Source: Timema cristinae (Eukaryota; Arthropoda; Insecta; Phasmatodea; Timematidae). Taken from it: a stretch of DNA of 64,000 nucleotides. The number at the start of each line of letters is the position of its first letter. The first letter of the stretch is position 1. The stretch covers positions 62,001-126,000 of the forward strand of contig JBCFYV010000274.1 of assembly GCA_039000515.1 (NCBI GenBank), in the 5' to 3' direction. This document shows, piece by piece, positions 1 through 11,416 of the stretch. The translations under genes were made by a program, and so were the position numbers. The notes under the pieces are model-generated. The model ran no database searches, was not told the DNA's origin, and saw nothing but the letters and a program-made list of their open reading frames with translations.

Positions 1-74
1 TTAATACACACTGACTAAACTACTTTCACATACATAGTAAAGGAATGGCATTAATGTTTTGACTGGGAAAGATT

Positions 75-2025
75 TTAACTAATCACTTTTAATTCTGGTA
101 TGTCAAAAAAACCTCGACTTGATATTTGTTTTGGATGATGTATACTCCCCAAAATGTCCTCCCATGGATATGTTAATATATCTTCCTTTTCTGGCCACTT
201 CCACGATTTCTTTGACCTCTTCATAGAGGAAACCTGTGCACCATTATCATCGAAATTGATAATTTTACCGGGAAAGAGTTCATTTTCATAGGTGAATACA
301 ACAAACTGACCCACTTCACGAACAACGTTTTCCAAGGAAAGAACATCTCTGAATGTCTTCTTCCCTGTTGCCAAAGATATATTTTCTTCAATTATTTCTT
401 CTGCCATCTCGTTCTCATAAAGCTCCTGCAAATTGATGTCCTCGTCAGAAGAATCTTGGCAAGGCATAGGTTCATCCTCATCTTCACTATCCAGTTCAAT
501 TAATTTTCGCTTGGCATGACTTTTTTTATTTTGTTGAGAATTTGACTTAGGTCTAGTCTTAAGTGCTGCTATTTCCTCTTTGTTAGGGTGTCAGTAAGTA
601 TTCTTGACTTTCCCCTTTTCCTTCCTTTAGCTGCTGGCTTTCTTGGCTCAGCCTTAGGAAAGGGCCTGATCATCTCCGGGGAAAATGACATTTCATTGTT
701 GCCCCTTTTTGAAGGTGAAGGCTGGTCAAGAGACTGCACAGGTGCAGGAGCTTCTGAAGTTGGTTCTTTATCAGCAGTTGTTGGTTCTGGCCGGTCCGAC
801 ACATATGACGAGAGAAATTCGTCTGTAAAAATGTCCTGATTCAGAGGGGAAATGCCAGTTACAGCAAAACCACTCAAAATGTTACTGCTGTAAAGGCAAG
901 AGGAAATGCTCTGCCCACTATCTGAGCGACTTCATAGATCGACAAAGGTTTTCCTGGGTTGGAAGACATCCAATCGTTCACAGCTCTGTTATAGTGCAAC
1001 TTGAAAGAACCAAAAACTGTTCTGTCCAGGGGCTGTAGCTTATGAGAAGTGTGTGGAGGAAATGTTACCATAATGATGCCATTATCACGGGCCTTCTCAA
1101 TCACAGGGAAATTCACGTGGCTCTCATGATTATCAAGAAACATAATAATTGGTTCTTCTTTAGTGGGTTTTGAATGCTTAACGACATGATCTAGGAACTC
1201 TAAAAAAATAGACGTTCATTAGACCATCCTGAAGGGTTGGCACCTCCTTTGCTACCAACTGGTGCTCCATTTAGCATAAAATCCTTAAAATGAACTCTTG
1301 GGAACACAAACATTGGTGGGAGGTGATTTCCCACACCGTTAATAGCGGCAAGCATTGTCACATTTTGTCCCCTTTCCCCAGATGTCATGCTTCATAATTG
1401 CTTTATGCCTTTTGGCGCCAATATTTTTGGTGGCACATGAACAGTTGATAAGCCTGTTTCATCTATATTGTATATTCTATGTGGAAAAAAACGGACCATA
1501 CTTTTCAATCGCTGATACAACATTACTGAAAAATTGTTGTACATTAAATTTATTAAAACTGGTTGACCGAGCTAGAGAAGTCGCTTCTGGCTTCCGAAGA
1601 GAAATGTTATTCCCATGCTTTTTTATATAACGTCTCATCCATTCACCTCCTGCTAATTTGTTTATGTCCCATTGACGAGGATATTTTAAATTGTTGGCTT
1701 TTGCATACTGGAATGCAAGTCTCCGCACATCCATTATGTTCATCCATAATGCAGTAAGGCTGCTTGTCGAATAAATTAAGTAAATCTTGCTCCATTTTGG
1801 CACTGAAAACTTGTTTTACGGCATTTGTTGACTTATATTCATATATAGTGTTTTCTGTTATTTTATGAGCCTGAACATGGCGATGTAGTGTCCCCAATTT
1901 TACCAAAAAAAAACACTACAAGCTTGGCGCATAGACATTTCCCCACTTGTCACCGCAGTAACGGCACTTTCAATATTGCTTGGGACAATTTTGTCCCGCT
2001 TTTTTCCTTCTTTGCTTCTAGGCAT
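75..2025 (-). pseudogene. pogo/Tigger-like DDE_1 transposase, frameshifted
   Basis: The start is the ATG at 2025-2023, giving MPRSKEGKKRDKIV and then a Psq-type helix-turn-helix. A CENP-B-type DNA-binding segment follows around 1900-1480. The DDE_1 catalytic core keeps all three acidic residues: first Asp in NIDETG (codon 1463-1461), second in FLDNHESH (1134-1132), third in HKLQPLD (1026-1024). The second and third are 36 codons apart, the spacing typical of pogo elements. The C-terminal part (467-75) is a conserved tail with WKWPEKED and a GFFDIPEL-like end before the stop at 75. At least four frame changes or stops separate the blocks (near 1900, 1470-1390, 1200-1140, 880 and 560-470), so no full product is made. 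Known for the family: a cut-and-paste transposase acting in the nucleus at TA sites. Whether the indels are real or sequencing errors cannot be told here. Confidence 0.8.
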
Positions 2026-2108
2026 GTTTAATGACCTGTAAAATATGAGATAAAACATAATGACATCTATAATGCATTATTACTTTGTAAAAATACACAA
2101 TTAGCATG

Positions 2109-2157
2109 TTCTTGTACCTTGGAACACATGATTAAACTATGTTCCGAGGTACAAGAA
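2109..2157. repeat. imperfect inverted repeat (18-bp arms) in pogo subterminal region
   Basis: Arms 2109-2126 and 2140-2157 are near-perfect reverse complements (one mismatch), separated by 13 bases. Each arm carries TTGTACCTYGGAAC, which is also found in the proposed terminus at 2498-2521. It lies just upstream of the transposase start at 2025, so it could be a transposase binding site or a promoter-proximal element. This role is inferred only from position and repetition. Confidence 0.6.
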
Positions 2158-2497
2158 CAATGCCTGCTGTATTCATAACCTAATTTTTGTGTTTAGATTG
2201 TATTTGCACCAAATGAATACCATTGCATTAAATACTAATATACTTACTCTTGTAGGATGACTGGAAGTTAACTGTAGAGCATTTACACTGTATGTTTAAT
2301 GAGATGAAAACATGTGTTGTAAAAATTTACTTTTCATACCACAAAAAATAAAACACAAACTGTATAATACCAATTACCAGAGAGTCGCCATTTGCAAACT
2401 GAACAACTGCTAAAGGAAGTAGAATAACATAGTGATGAGAATAATATCCAGATGGCACTGCATGTATTAAAAATGGCTGGTGTTTCAAGGTACAAGA

Positions 2498-2521
2498 GTT
2501 CCAAGGTACAACACCTTCCCC
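2498..2521. repeat. proposed right terminal repeat of pogo-like element, TA follows
   Basis: The last 24 bases before TA (2522-2523) end in CACCTTCCCC. Read inward they give GGGGAAGGTGTTGTACCTTG. The layout matches the verified TIR of the element at 49471-52674 (GAGGCAAAGGTGGTATAATG). The partner TIR is outside the window. Confidence 0.5.
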
Positions 2522-2566
2522 TATTATGATGCAGTTATTTCAACCAACAGTTTCATTTAAATACAT

Positions 2567-2782
2567 CTCATCTTGCCCTGTGTTGTACTCTTACCCCAGC
2601 CTTGGGGCATGATGGGGTAGTTGGTAAGGTTTCAAAATATTGATTACTGAAGGAATTTTAGTGTACATTCACCATTTTTATATACATTCTTTAACTAGTT
2701 GTGTTTGGCTGTACAGTAAACTTTATACTTTTTCATTTATTAAAAAAAAGTCTTAACTACCTCGTCTTGCCCCACCTCCCCC
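2567..2782. mobile_element. terminal fragment of another pogo-type element
   Basis: The end at 2782 reads inward as GGGGGAGGTGGGGCAAGACG and is followed outside by TA (2783-2784), the same terminal style as the two pogo elements here but a different sequence. Inverted relatives of the CTACCYCRTCWTGCCCCA block occur at 2602-2622 (inverted) and 2756-2776 (direct), with a shorter relative, CTCATCTTGCCC, at 2568-2579. No coding sequence is attached. It may be a solo terminus or a MITE-like remnant. Confidence 0.4.
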
Positions 2783-2784
2783 TA

Positions 2785-3699
2785 ATGTTGTTTTGTTTCA
2801 AGGTATATAAATAACTTATAACAAGCACATATGTTTGAATCATTTAATTTGTTTCATTATTCTCAAATTGTATACAACTTGTATAATACACTAAATAAAA
2901 CATTTTTATATTATATTATTGCTTAAATAAAAATAAATATTTAATTTATGACTTACATAAACAGTACAAAAATAAATATGTTATGACCCTCTTAATTTGT
3001 CATAGTAAACTTGTTACAAATGGTGAGAAAATAATTGTAATAAATGTGTGTTTTTTAAGACCAAGTTAGCTAAGCTAATCTCTGTAGCAGAAAGTTACAA
3101 AAGAAAATATCACTAAAGGTAATTTGTCACAAAACCAATTACATTGATATTTCCATTTCATAAAACCTATATACACCTACATTTATTATTTATTTGCAAA
3201 ATAAACTTTTCAAAGTTTGTCTAAGCCAGACATTTGTGTTAAATTTCAACATGTGCAGGTCTATATTTACTGTTTGTAACACTATATTATTTAAAAGTTT
3301 TAATATGTACACATATGTTGGTAACCTAATTGAAGTTTAAGAGAGGCAGGGGGGAGGTCAAATTTTGTTTTAATATGTACACACACATATACTACTTGAA
3401 GAATGTAAGTCTGTAACATTCCTTAGGGCCGGGCTTAACCAGGTGGCTGCCCAGGTCACTAAACAGAGCTCCAACCTACCCTAACGTACCACTCTTATAA
3501 AGTTCTCTTATGTCCGCCATCTAGGAAAAATAGCACCCTAAAATTGCTTTTTGCAATTATCTCATAAACTGCTCATCCTCTCAAAGTGTCAGTTGCTATA
3601 AAAAATAAAGAAGAGAATATTCTACAAAACATGTTCTCACGGGTTACATTCTCACAGATTCCTTTGTAATCCTAACCGTTTTCGTACATTCTCGCAGGG

Positions 3700-3730
<31 letters not shown>

Positions 3731-4388
3731 TAGCACTTCTTCTTACTACCCATTAATTCAGTACTATATTGGATTAGCATTTATGGAATTCCTTTTAAGA
3801 TTATTTTCCTATCATGTCCCGGTTATGTTAGGTTTGGTGTACTGACTATAAATATATCCTATTGTCATTGGGAATCAACTTATTTTAACACAGCCTATTA
3901 GACTATCACTTCACTCATAGATGGACCTGATATTCATTATTGTCAAGACAACCTAAAAGTGTTTATGGGAGCTTTCAATGGGTATCTAACGATAAACAAA
4001 TGTATTTATCTTCTTTGTAAATATTACTCAAAACCCTTGGATGATAAAATATATTATAAATTTATTACTATTTTTCTATGTGTGCATTGTGATCGAAAGT
4101 TTAACTCGTAAAATATTTCAAGATAAATAAAGATGGACACACCTGATAATTTTGAACTATCAGTCGAAGAGCAAATAATTGATTCATTCAGTGATGTCAA
4201 TTGGATTTTTCAATAAATATATCTGATTTTATCTATTGAAGGGAAGAAAATACAACCAAAAATGTGCTATTGTCATTTTGATTTCCAAGCAATTAATTTA
4301 ATGTGTTATAAGTGCCTAAGTAAAGAGCTTTTATCTAATTTTATAAAGTCATCTGGGCCATCTCTTTAAAACCACTTTATAAACAGTA
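2785..4388. other. AT-rich intergenic, no gene seen
   Basis: The stretch is AT-rich with stops in all frames and no convincing exon. An A-tract followed by (TA)n sits at 3700-3731. Around 3424-3465 there is a GC-richer block (TAGGGCCGGGCTTAACCAGG then GTGGCTGCCCAGG) that resembles hAT-type transposon ends, but no partner was found. A short open frame at 4132-4215 starting MDTPDNFELSVEEQ is too short to call. Confidence 0.5.
3700..3731. repeat. A-tract plus (TA)n microsatellite
   Basis: A run of about 15 A is followed by about nine TA dinucleotides. It is simple sequence; no function is inferred. Confidence 0.9.
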
Positions 4389-4640
4389 TTTTTTCTAGCA
4401 CCATGTATTACTAACCATTCCGGTTATATGCTTTATAATAATTACACTACTGTTTCTAGAAATTAGGAAGGTTAAATTTAGAGGAAGTGTGCCTGTATTT
4501 GCGTGAAGGGAGAGTGAAATAAAACATTTCGTAAAAACCACCCTCAGCACACTTGAAAGAGAAATGAACCTCAATCTTGTACCCATAATCAGCATAAACT
4601 GCGAGAGTAGCGCCTTAAACCATGCGACCACCGAAGTGGA
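4389..4640 (-). mobile_element. tRNA-derived SINE, tail type GGTAGTAAGACGAGGTGCTA (copy a)
   Basis: Read on minus, the head is GGTCGCATGGTTTAAGGC, a box-A-like segment near 4637-4607. An eroded box-B region follows, then a body with CTTCACGCAAATAC, and a 3' end at 4440-4389 with CCGGAATGGTTAGTAATACA, TGGTGCTA and a short A-rich tail. The 17731-17994 copy shares head, body and tail in the same order. SINEs are transcribed by RNA polymerase III and mobilised by a partner LINE. This copy is diverged and box B is poor. Confidence 0.65.
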
Positions 4641-4796
4641 TTTATAAACTGTATTATTTGGCATGTACATTAAACTAAACATGAACATGAGGCTCACCTT
4701 AGGGCTGTAAGATATTAATATTTTGTATGACTGTTGGCAACACTGAGATTACGCTACCTTCTGTACTATTCGTTAAAGTAACCCATATGTTACCTG

Positions 4797-4980
4797 CATC
4801 AGTGGCTGAATAGTCTAAGGCATCACTCTCGTGTTAGACTGGCTTGCTGATGACAGGGAGGTTGAGGTTTGAATCCCAGTTGGATCTACTGAGGGTGTTT
4901 TCTCCTTCTACACAAATGTGGGCACCTTCTACACAAATGTGGGCAGACTACTTCTAAAATGTTATTTCCTCGTCCCAACC
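4797..4980 (+). mobile_element. tRNA-derived SINE (copy b), 3' truncated
   Basis: A box-A-like GTGGCTGAATAGTCTAAGGC lies at 4802-4821 and a good box B, GGTTTGAATCCC, at 4866-4877, in tRNA-like spacing. The body has TTTTCTCCTTCTACACAAAT, the same block as the copies at 17731 and 27420. A 21-base piece (CCTTCTACACAAATGTGGGCA) is directly duplicated at about 4904-4944. The standard tail is not recognisable. The copy faces copy a with about 160 bases between the heads. Confidence 0.65.
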
Positions 4981-5039
4981 ACATTAGAGTATTTATAATA
5001 TGCGTAGCTGTTCGTTTTACTATATTCCTGTGAACATAT

Positions 5040-5772
5040 CAAGTAGTACAAGTACAAGTAGTTGACACTTTAAAATTAAAATTTGAATAGTAAGTGTTAG
5101 AGCGAGTTCAAAAAGTTATTATTTGTAACATTAATTTCCTTGTTTCGTTATGGAATACACTACTTTGTTTAGTGAACTAGTTAGAACTTTCTAGATGGCA
5201 GCGGTTCTTGTTAGTAGATGTTTGGTTACAAATAGATTCTTATTAGTTTGTTAAAGAAAGAGCTAAGACAGAGGTTTAATTCTAGTGTATTGTTTAGTCA
5301 TAATAAACTGTCTTAAGTAAATTAACCTCACAATCTTTATCAGCAAAGAACACTGAACAATTTGGTATAATTTTTTCTAAATATTCTTATTTTGGAAGCC
5401 ATTTTGTAAAGGATGTCAATTACTGGATCAATGTTTTGTCTAAGACAGGGACAATGCAGTTATTAAAATGATTCTAACCAGTAGTTGACACCATATCAAT
5501 TACTGGATCAATATTATGTCTAAGACTGAAGTGAAATTTTTTAAGTGAAAATAATGTTTATTGAAGTATAAACGTTGTCATTAGTTAATCTCATTTTTTA
5601 CTTCTGGTCTTTATTTTGCAGGTGACTTGCAAGTGTCAGTTGTCATGCCATTACCTAACCTTGCAGTGTCATGTGAAAATGCCCCGCCAGTTTTGGGATT
5701 TTAAATCATATAACTACCAACAATAACGTCTTAGAGGTCCCATTCACCCCACCTTAATCAAGAGGAGAAAGA
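5040..5772. other. intergenic, no gene seen
   Basis: The region is AT-rich. A phrase of about 33 bases, TCAATTACTGGATCAATRTT followed by TGTCTAAGAC, occurs twice (about 5417-5448 and 5496-5527), a short direct duplication. No coding or RNA feature is supported. Confidence 0.4.
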
Positions 5773-5935
5773 ATGGCAGCTACTAGAAACCCTCTCACAG
5801 CAGGAGAACACTCGTTCAAATACTTGCGTGTTTTGAATAACATCTCTGAAGTAAAGAAATGTAAAAATACCTTTTGTGAAACATTTGGAAAATCACAAAG
5901 AAGAGTTCAGTTACTAGCTGAGAAAGTTCTAACTG
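5773..5935 (+). pseudogene. transposon-family N-terminal fragment (CKNTFCETFGKSQRRV type)
   Basis: The frame opens with MAATRNPLTAGEHSFKYLRV and then VKKCKNTFCETFGKSQRRVQ. The pattern K-x-C-x-x-x-F-x-x-x-F-x-x-S-x-x-R-V recalls the segment before the core in the multi-copy arthropod family that also appears, in its later part, at 22676-24640. That link is from memory. After about residue 54 the frame passes straight into a different family (next entry). On its own this is a short, non-functional fragment, and another origin is possible. Confidence 0.4.
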
Positions 5936-7060
5936 GAAAATGTGGATTGGTACCATGGAATCAAAATGCTGTCGATTTTTTTTTAAATTTGAGGATACGA
6001 TAGCAAAAAACAAGAAGACTCCAGGACGATCAATGCAATATTAAAATAAATGGAAAATAGTATAAAGTTCTTAGAAAAAGAAAAATTGTTTAAAAATTCT
6101 ATAATGAATGGACTGTTGAACTCTATGACCAATAATTGCTCTGCCTGTGGAAAACAGTAAAGATTAAATGTGACAAACTAATAAATAATAACATTGGAAC
6201 TGAACTGGAAGCACAAACTATCACTAATCCTACTACAATTAATACAAATAATGAGTTGGTTACAAATGATATTCCACTTGAAACTACTTATCAGTATTCT
6301 AAGCCTGAGACATCAACACAAGGTATAGTAAATAAACAAAATGAAACAACATTAGTGGAATTAACTACAACAACAACAACAACAAAAACTACAAATTTCA
6401 AGTAGACCTATCATATCAACTGAAAAAATTCAGGACAATAAAGCCATTATTCCCACCCCCTTCTAAAGGGCTTTCTATTGGCCCAAGAAAAATCAAATGA
6501 ATTTCAAAAAAAGATAAAATACCAAGTGTAGCATAATCTCAGCAATGGCAGTTATATCTTAAAAGGAGGCAGTATTAAAAAAGAAAAGAAGAGCTGAAGA
6601 ACAACATTTAAAAAAAATGCTAAAGCAAATGAAAAATTGGCTAAACAACAAGTGAGGGCAGAGAAACGTAAAATCAAAGGTAAGCCTAAGAAAATTGTGT
6701 ACAATTCAACTTCCAATGAATCCTAGTGGGTATAATCTGGAAACTTAACAGATGTTATCGACATTATGTGCAAGTGAATCTGATTGCGACTGGGAATTAC
6801 ACCCTTCTTTACAATGTGTAACCAAATCAATGGCGGCTTCCACATTAGCTTTTGTAGGAGACTCCATTTTAGTGAATTTGCCAGGGAAGATAAAGTATTA
6901 CAAATATACTTGTTTAGTTCAAGAAGTATCAGAGTCAGATTAATTAGGAGTTATGTCCTTGAACTGTTGCATTTATACTAAAACGGTATTTAAAATGGAT
7001 TAATTCGACATAAGTGTAATTAACAAAACATAGATAATTAAAAAATTGACACCTTCAGCT
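5936..7060 (+). pseudogene. decayed pogo/Tigger-like transposase C-terminal region
   Basis: The piece begins at CGLVPWNQNAVDFF (5940-5985), which matches the G-x-x-P-W/L-N-x-x-A-V-D-Y segment that closes the DDE_1 core of pogo transposases. Then come a Thr-rich stretch encoded by (ACA)n at 6370-6392, a PRKIK-type segment, a Lys-rich coiled stretch (6560-6700, KRRAEEQHLKK, EKLAKQQVRAEKRKIKGK), then TLCASESDCDW, and a conserved tail at 6850-6945 (FVGDSILVNLPGKIKYYKYT). This order matches C-termini of insect pogo-like transposases as I recall them. Stops and frameshifts are frequent, and the catalytic Asp residues are absent because the 5' part is missing. It is a 5'-truncated relic joined to the preceding fragment. 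Confidence 0.5.
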
Positions 7061-9316
7061 TTAACTTGTTCAGGTGATGAACATAAGTATGAAAGTGTTA
7101 ATTTTAGCTGGATAGTTTATGATGTTATTTAAAATGTATAATAATAAATATTATTAAACCTTATTTCAATTTTTTTTAAATCTTGGACTAGCATATTAAT
7201 ATAGCATTAATATTTTATCAGTAAACCTATAATTTTAGTAAGAGTATCACTTATTTTTGGATCATTTATTGTTACTATCATGTTATAATTTTATCATAAA
7301 AAATATCAATTTTCATGTTTCTCCATTATTTCCCATAGCCTTGTGCAGACAAATTGGGTATAATAGTAACACAGGGTTATAGTGTTAAACATGTCTCTTT
7401 CACACATTTCTTAAAACACTTTTAAAAACTTACTAAGCTGATTAAAAACAATTTATTTATTAGGTCCATTTTACTGATGTCCAGTACTTGAACCTCCAAG
7501 TGTCAAATATGAGTGTGGCCAAAAAAATAAGCATGTTAACTGTTCTTTCCAGTCGACAAACTATTAGCATCAAAACAACAACAACAACAAAACCGATAAA
7601 AATTGGACTGTATATAACAATGTGATAAATGCTTACCTCTTCTAAATAAAGTTCCGCGAAAATGGAGGTTTACCTTGTGGGTTGGCATGGGAAGGAATAG
7701 GTAACAAGGTCGTTAATTGCTCGTCAATCCTCGAATATTGGCTGTAGTTTTGGACCAAAGAGGCCCCTTTAGGGCCCGAAGCACAGACTCACACATAAAC
7801 AATAATTTACAAAACAAAAGATGTAGTCGTCATAGCAGACACCCAACACGTACACAGTCCCACGCTTAACTCACTAACAAAACTAACCAACGACCTACTT
7901 TCCCCTTCTTTCCACTCTCAAAAAAAGGAGAGAAAAACTCAAAAACGGCGGGAACCACAGAACAAAGAACCACTAACACATACAAACCAATAAAAATAGG
8001 GAACTAAATAAAAATGAACTAGGTTAAACAAACTATTACATAAAGGCTATTTTACAATATTAAATATATACAGTTCAGAGACTGAACATTAACTACTGGA
8101 GCATTGTAGAGGTTAGTATAATATTATTTTTTGCGATTAATTAAGAACAATCTAATTTGATAATGGGAAATTAAAGAAGAAGATTTGAATTTAATGGTAG
8201 TACCATTTTGATTTCATATTAATTAACAACATAATTACTACAATTTTCTTTTAAAAAATCTCTTAATGTATCAACTACTGGTTCAGTTCCCTTAAGCCTC
8301 TCATGTTTTGTTGAATTTTGTGAGTGTCATTGGACCATTTGACTCAACTTTACTATACCTATACTAAATAAACATTATTGATTGGTTGTTTAGACATTTT
8401 GAACAACGAAGAGTGTGTGTCTGTGTATTGTCAAGAGTGGGACCTTTAAAATACCCCAATGACTGCTTGTCTTAAAACCTCTAGAGTAGAAACCATTAGT
8501 TATCCGTTCTGATGCTCATAGAGTTTTTTTCAGTCCTAATTTCCTTTTTTTTTTTCTTTTATTGTACATTAATTGTGTTGAAAAATGTATTAGGATTTCT
8601 TAGGAGCACACAAATCAGGGACAGTTAAATTATTAAACTTGATAAATACTTATTGACCATCTAAGAAACATTAACATTTTTATACCTAATATATGATAGT
8701 GAGAGTGAATTTAAAATCCAACATCTATTGAGTTAGCTGGTGATAAAGCATAACAACATAGTGGTAAGTTCTTTAACTAATTGTTGTATGCATACTTTAT
8801 ATAAAAAAAGGTTAATTTTTAAACTTAAATTTAACAGGCATTATATTATTTATTTCCCCATCAAATTAATCAAATACAATTTTTTTTAAATAGACCTGTT
8901 TTCAACTACCTACTAGACAACTTTCCACCAGTTGGTGAAGATGGCGTCAAGATTAAGATATTTGTGAGAAGATTAAAGATAAAACCCTAAGAGGGCTTGT
9001 TTCCCCTCATCCAAAATTGTAAGCACCTTCAAACACCATATCAATAATAATTTGATCCGATGTAATATCCAGAGAAAAGTGATTTGAAAACAAAGTTAGT
9101 CTACTCAACACTATAGCTCTCAAAGCTTACATTTTGTTTATGTCTGTATCATCAAAGAAATTGCACAAATTAGTGGAATTATAAACAAAATAACATGGAT
9201 TATTTAAATTATGATGTTGTTTTGACCCAACTCCAATGTGATCGCCATATGGTGTGCAACTGTTCAACTGTATTTAAAGAAAATTCAAATTTTGTTTGAG
9301 GAAAAATAAGCGATCA
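7061..9316. other. AT-rich intergenic, no gene seen
   Basis: No frame, splice pattern or terminal repeat is convincing. A less AT-rich block at about 7640-8000 (with GGACCAAAGAGGCCCCTTTA and a purine/A-C-rich sequence) could be an old repeat but has no second copy in this window. Short (AAC)n occurs at 7575-7592. Confidence 0.4.
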
Positions 9317-9480
9317 CCCTTAAGCTTGTCTGCAAATAGTCACCACTCACATTCCTACCCTTAAGCTTGTCTGCAAATAGTCACCACTCACATTCCTACC
9401 CTTAAGCTTGTCTGCAAATAGTCACCACTCACATTCCTACCCTTAAGCTTGTCTGCAAATAGTCACCACTCACATTTTTA
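9317..9480. repeat. 41-bp tandem repeat, four copies
   Basis: The unit begins CCCTTAAGCTTGTCTGCAAA and ends CACTCACATTCCTA. Copies start at 9317, 9358, 9399 and 9440. The first three are identical; the fourth changes only at its end. There are no spacers, so it is a minisatellite and not a CRISPR. The near-perfect identity implies recent expansion. Confidence 0.95.
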
Positions 9481-11192
9481 TTGTGTACGAGTCACAGTCT
9501 AGTGGTTTATTTACAATATTCTTTTTAATAAAATCACTAAACTAAATATTTGAGAGGATGAGATTGTTCTAATGTATTACTATTTATTGTCTCATTCATA
9601 TACTGAATACAACTATGTATTTTTATATGCATGTTTATTATTGACTTGCGTAATACAAATAATCCTATTTTGTATTTGACATGTGGCTGCCTTCTCTTGC
9701 CGTAGCGAAGCATGCTGGTTCTCACATATATCAACCTGTGTGGAATGTAACTTGATGTAAAGCTATATATGTGACTGAACATATGTAAAAATACAAACAA
9801 GTTAGTAGATAGTTCCGGCATAGTTTCAACCAAGGATACATCTGTAACCATAATTTATATTATATAAGAGTTCATTGAGGGTTACATTAACTATACAAAT
9901 TATGACATTGAAATAAATTAATGATAAATATAGCTATACATGAACTAGCTGAATAGATTTCAATACTATAACTTTATCAACAGCTATACCCATGAAACAA
10001 CTTATAATTTAGAGCTTTAAGTTACAAGTCGAGATAACCAATAGTGGAGAGTTATGATTATGAGATTGATACAGAGAAAGAAGGTTGGGTTGACCATTTC
10101 AGTGCTGCCACACTATCAGTTTGGGAATAGTATTCATGTTTGCAAGAATCAGGTAGGTATAAAAAGTAGTACATATTTATTTAAACAATATTAGAACAAG
10201 ACTATTTAAAATTACTCTAAAAATATGTTATTATTGTGTGGAACCATCATACATTATTACTAAACACCTTTTAGCCATGCGAGTAAAATAAAATGGCATA
10301 AACTTATTCAAACATTTAGAAACAAAAGTTAAAGTTAATTTTGATGGTATAGTTGAAATGTGAAGTTATTGATTCAAATGTGTGATGCTAATTTTGAAGT
10401 TATAGTTAAAATGAATGAAGTTAGTTTTTAAGTAAATAATTGATATTGTATTTGAAATGTGTGATATGTTTAGAAGGTTTTTAAATGTTTGGGAATAATG
10501 TAAAATAAAATTAATATTGTTTTATTTAAATTAATCCTTATAGCTAATTATTTAAAATATTAATTACATTATGGAAATGTACTTGTACTAAAATTTATTT
10601 TTACAATTTTATTTAAATATAAAAATATAATTATAAGAAGTTTTTTTTCAGTACTTATTATATACCACTTTATATAATAAATGTTACAGCAGTGTAACCC
10701 AATATTCTATTGCCAAGTGTTGTGTGTGATATAATTTGTGAATTAATAAAAATATCTATACCAAAGAGTAAATTTCCTCACAAAGTCTGCTTTTGTTTAT
10801 ATTTTTCTTGCTAATAGGATCATGCACGCTGTCAATATTTTGGTAAACAAGAACATATTAATAATGTGATAATCAATATAAAAACTATAAATATGTCTTT
10901 AAAAAGTTACTTTTGGGTTGAATGTATTATATAATAAAGACAAAAATCGTATAAAATACATATATCTATGGTAAATATTTCAAAATATATAAAAGAAATA
11001 TACATGAAAATGCTTCATAGCTCACACAAGCCAAAGTTTTGGTTTTAATCTATCAAGTTTGGTTTCTAAATAAAATGGAAGAAAAATTTACTTTGGCTGT
11101 CTTAAAGTGTGATTTATAAAAAATATCATTTTCAATTAAATTTTTATCATGAAAGGAAAATAAATACAACTAAATATATAAAATGTGAAACT
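9481..11192. other. AT-rich intergenic, no gene seen
   Basis: The composition is very AT-rich, with only short chance frames. A degenerate repetition of TTGAAATGTG/GAAGTTA phrases occurs at 10330-10470. No coding, RNA or transposon feature is supported. Confidence 0.4.
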
Positions 11193-11416
11193 TAGGCAGT
11201 GGTGGCACTAGGATTGGTGTCATCCCCATGGAACTTGTCTCGTACCAGACCAAGAATACTTAGTAATATTTCTTGTAACAATATTACTCATAATTGTAGT
11301 TCCCATACATCACTCAATGTAATGACAACAGTAGTGGCATAAACCACTTGCAAAATTAAAATTATACCTTTAAATTACAATATCATATGCATAGCCTAAA
11401 TGTATTTACAGTTAAT

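Larger units (their letters stand above)
1..2521 (-). mobile_element. pogo/Tigger-like DNA transposon, right part (left end outside window)
   Basis: The transposase relic reads on the minus strand from 2025 to 75. The right terminus is proposed at 2521: reading inward on minus, the end is GGGGAAGGTGTTGTACCTTG and it is followed outside by TA (2522-2523), the pogo/Tc1 target. The same terminal style (G-rich, then AAGGTG, then TA-rich) is seen in the complete pogo element at 49471-52674. The motif TTGTACCTTGGAAC recurs subterminally at 2109-2126, inverted at 2140-2157, and near 2498-2513, as expected for transposase-binding repeats. No opposite terminus is visible in 1-74, so the element probably continues left of the window. 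The boundary is an inference from motif similarity; the transposase identity is much firmer. Confidence 0.65.

Noticed and set aside
9317..9480. CRISPR-like direct repeats
   Set aside because: The 41-bp units are contiguous with no spacers, and the surroundings are eukaryotic.
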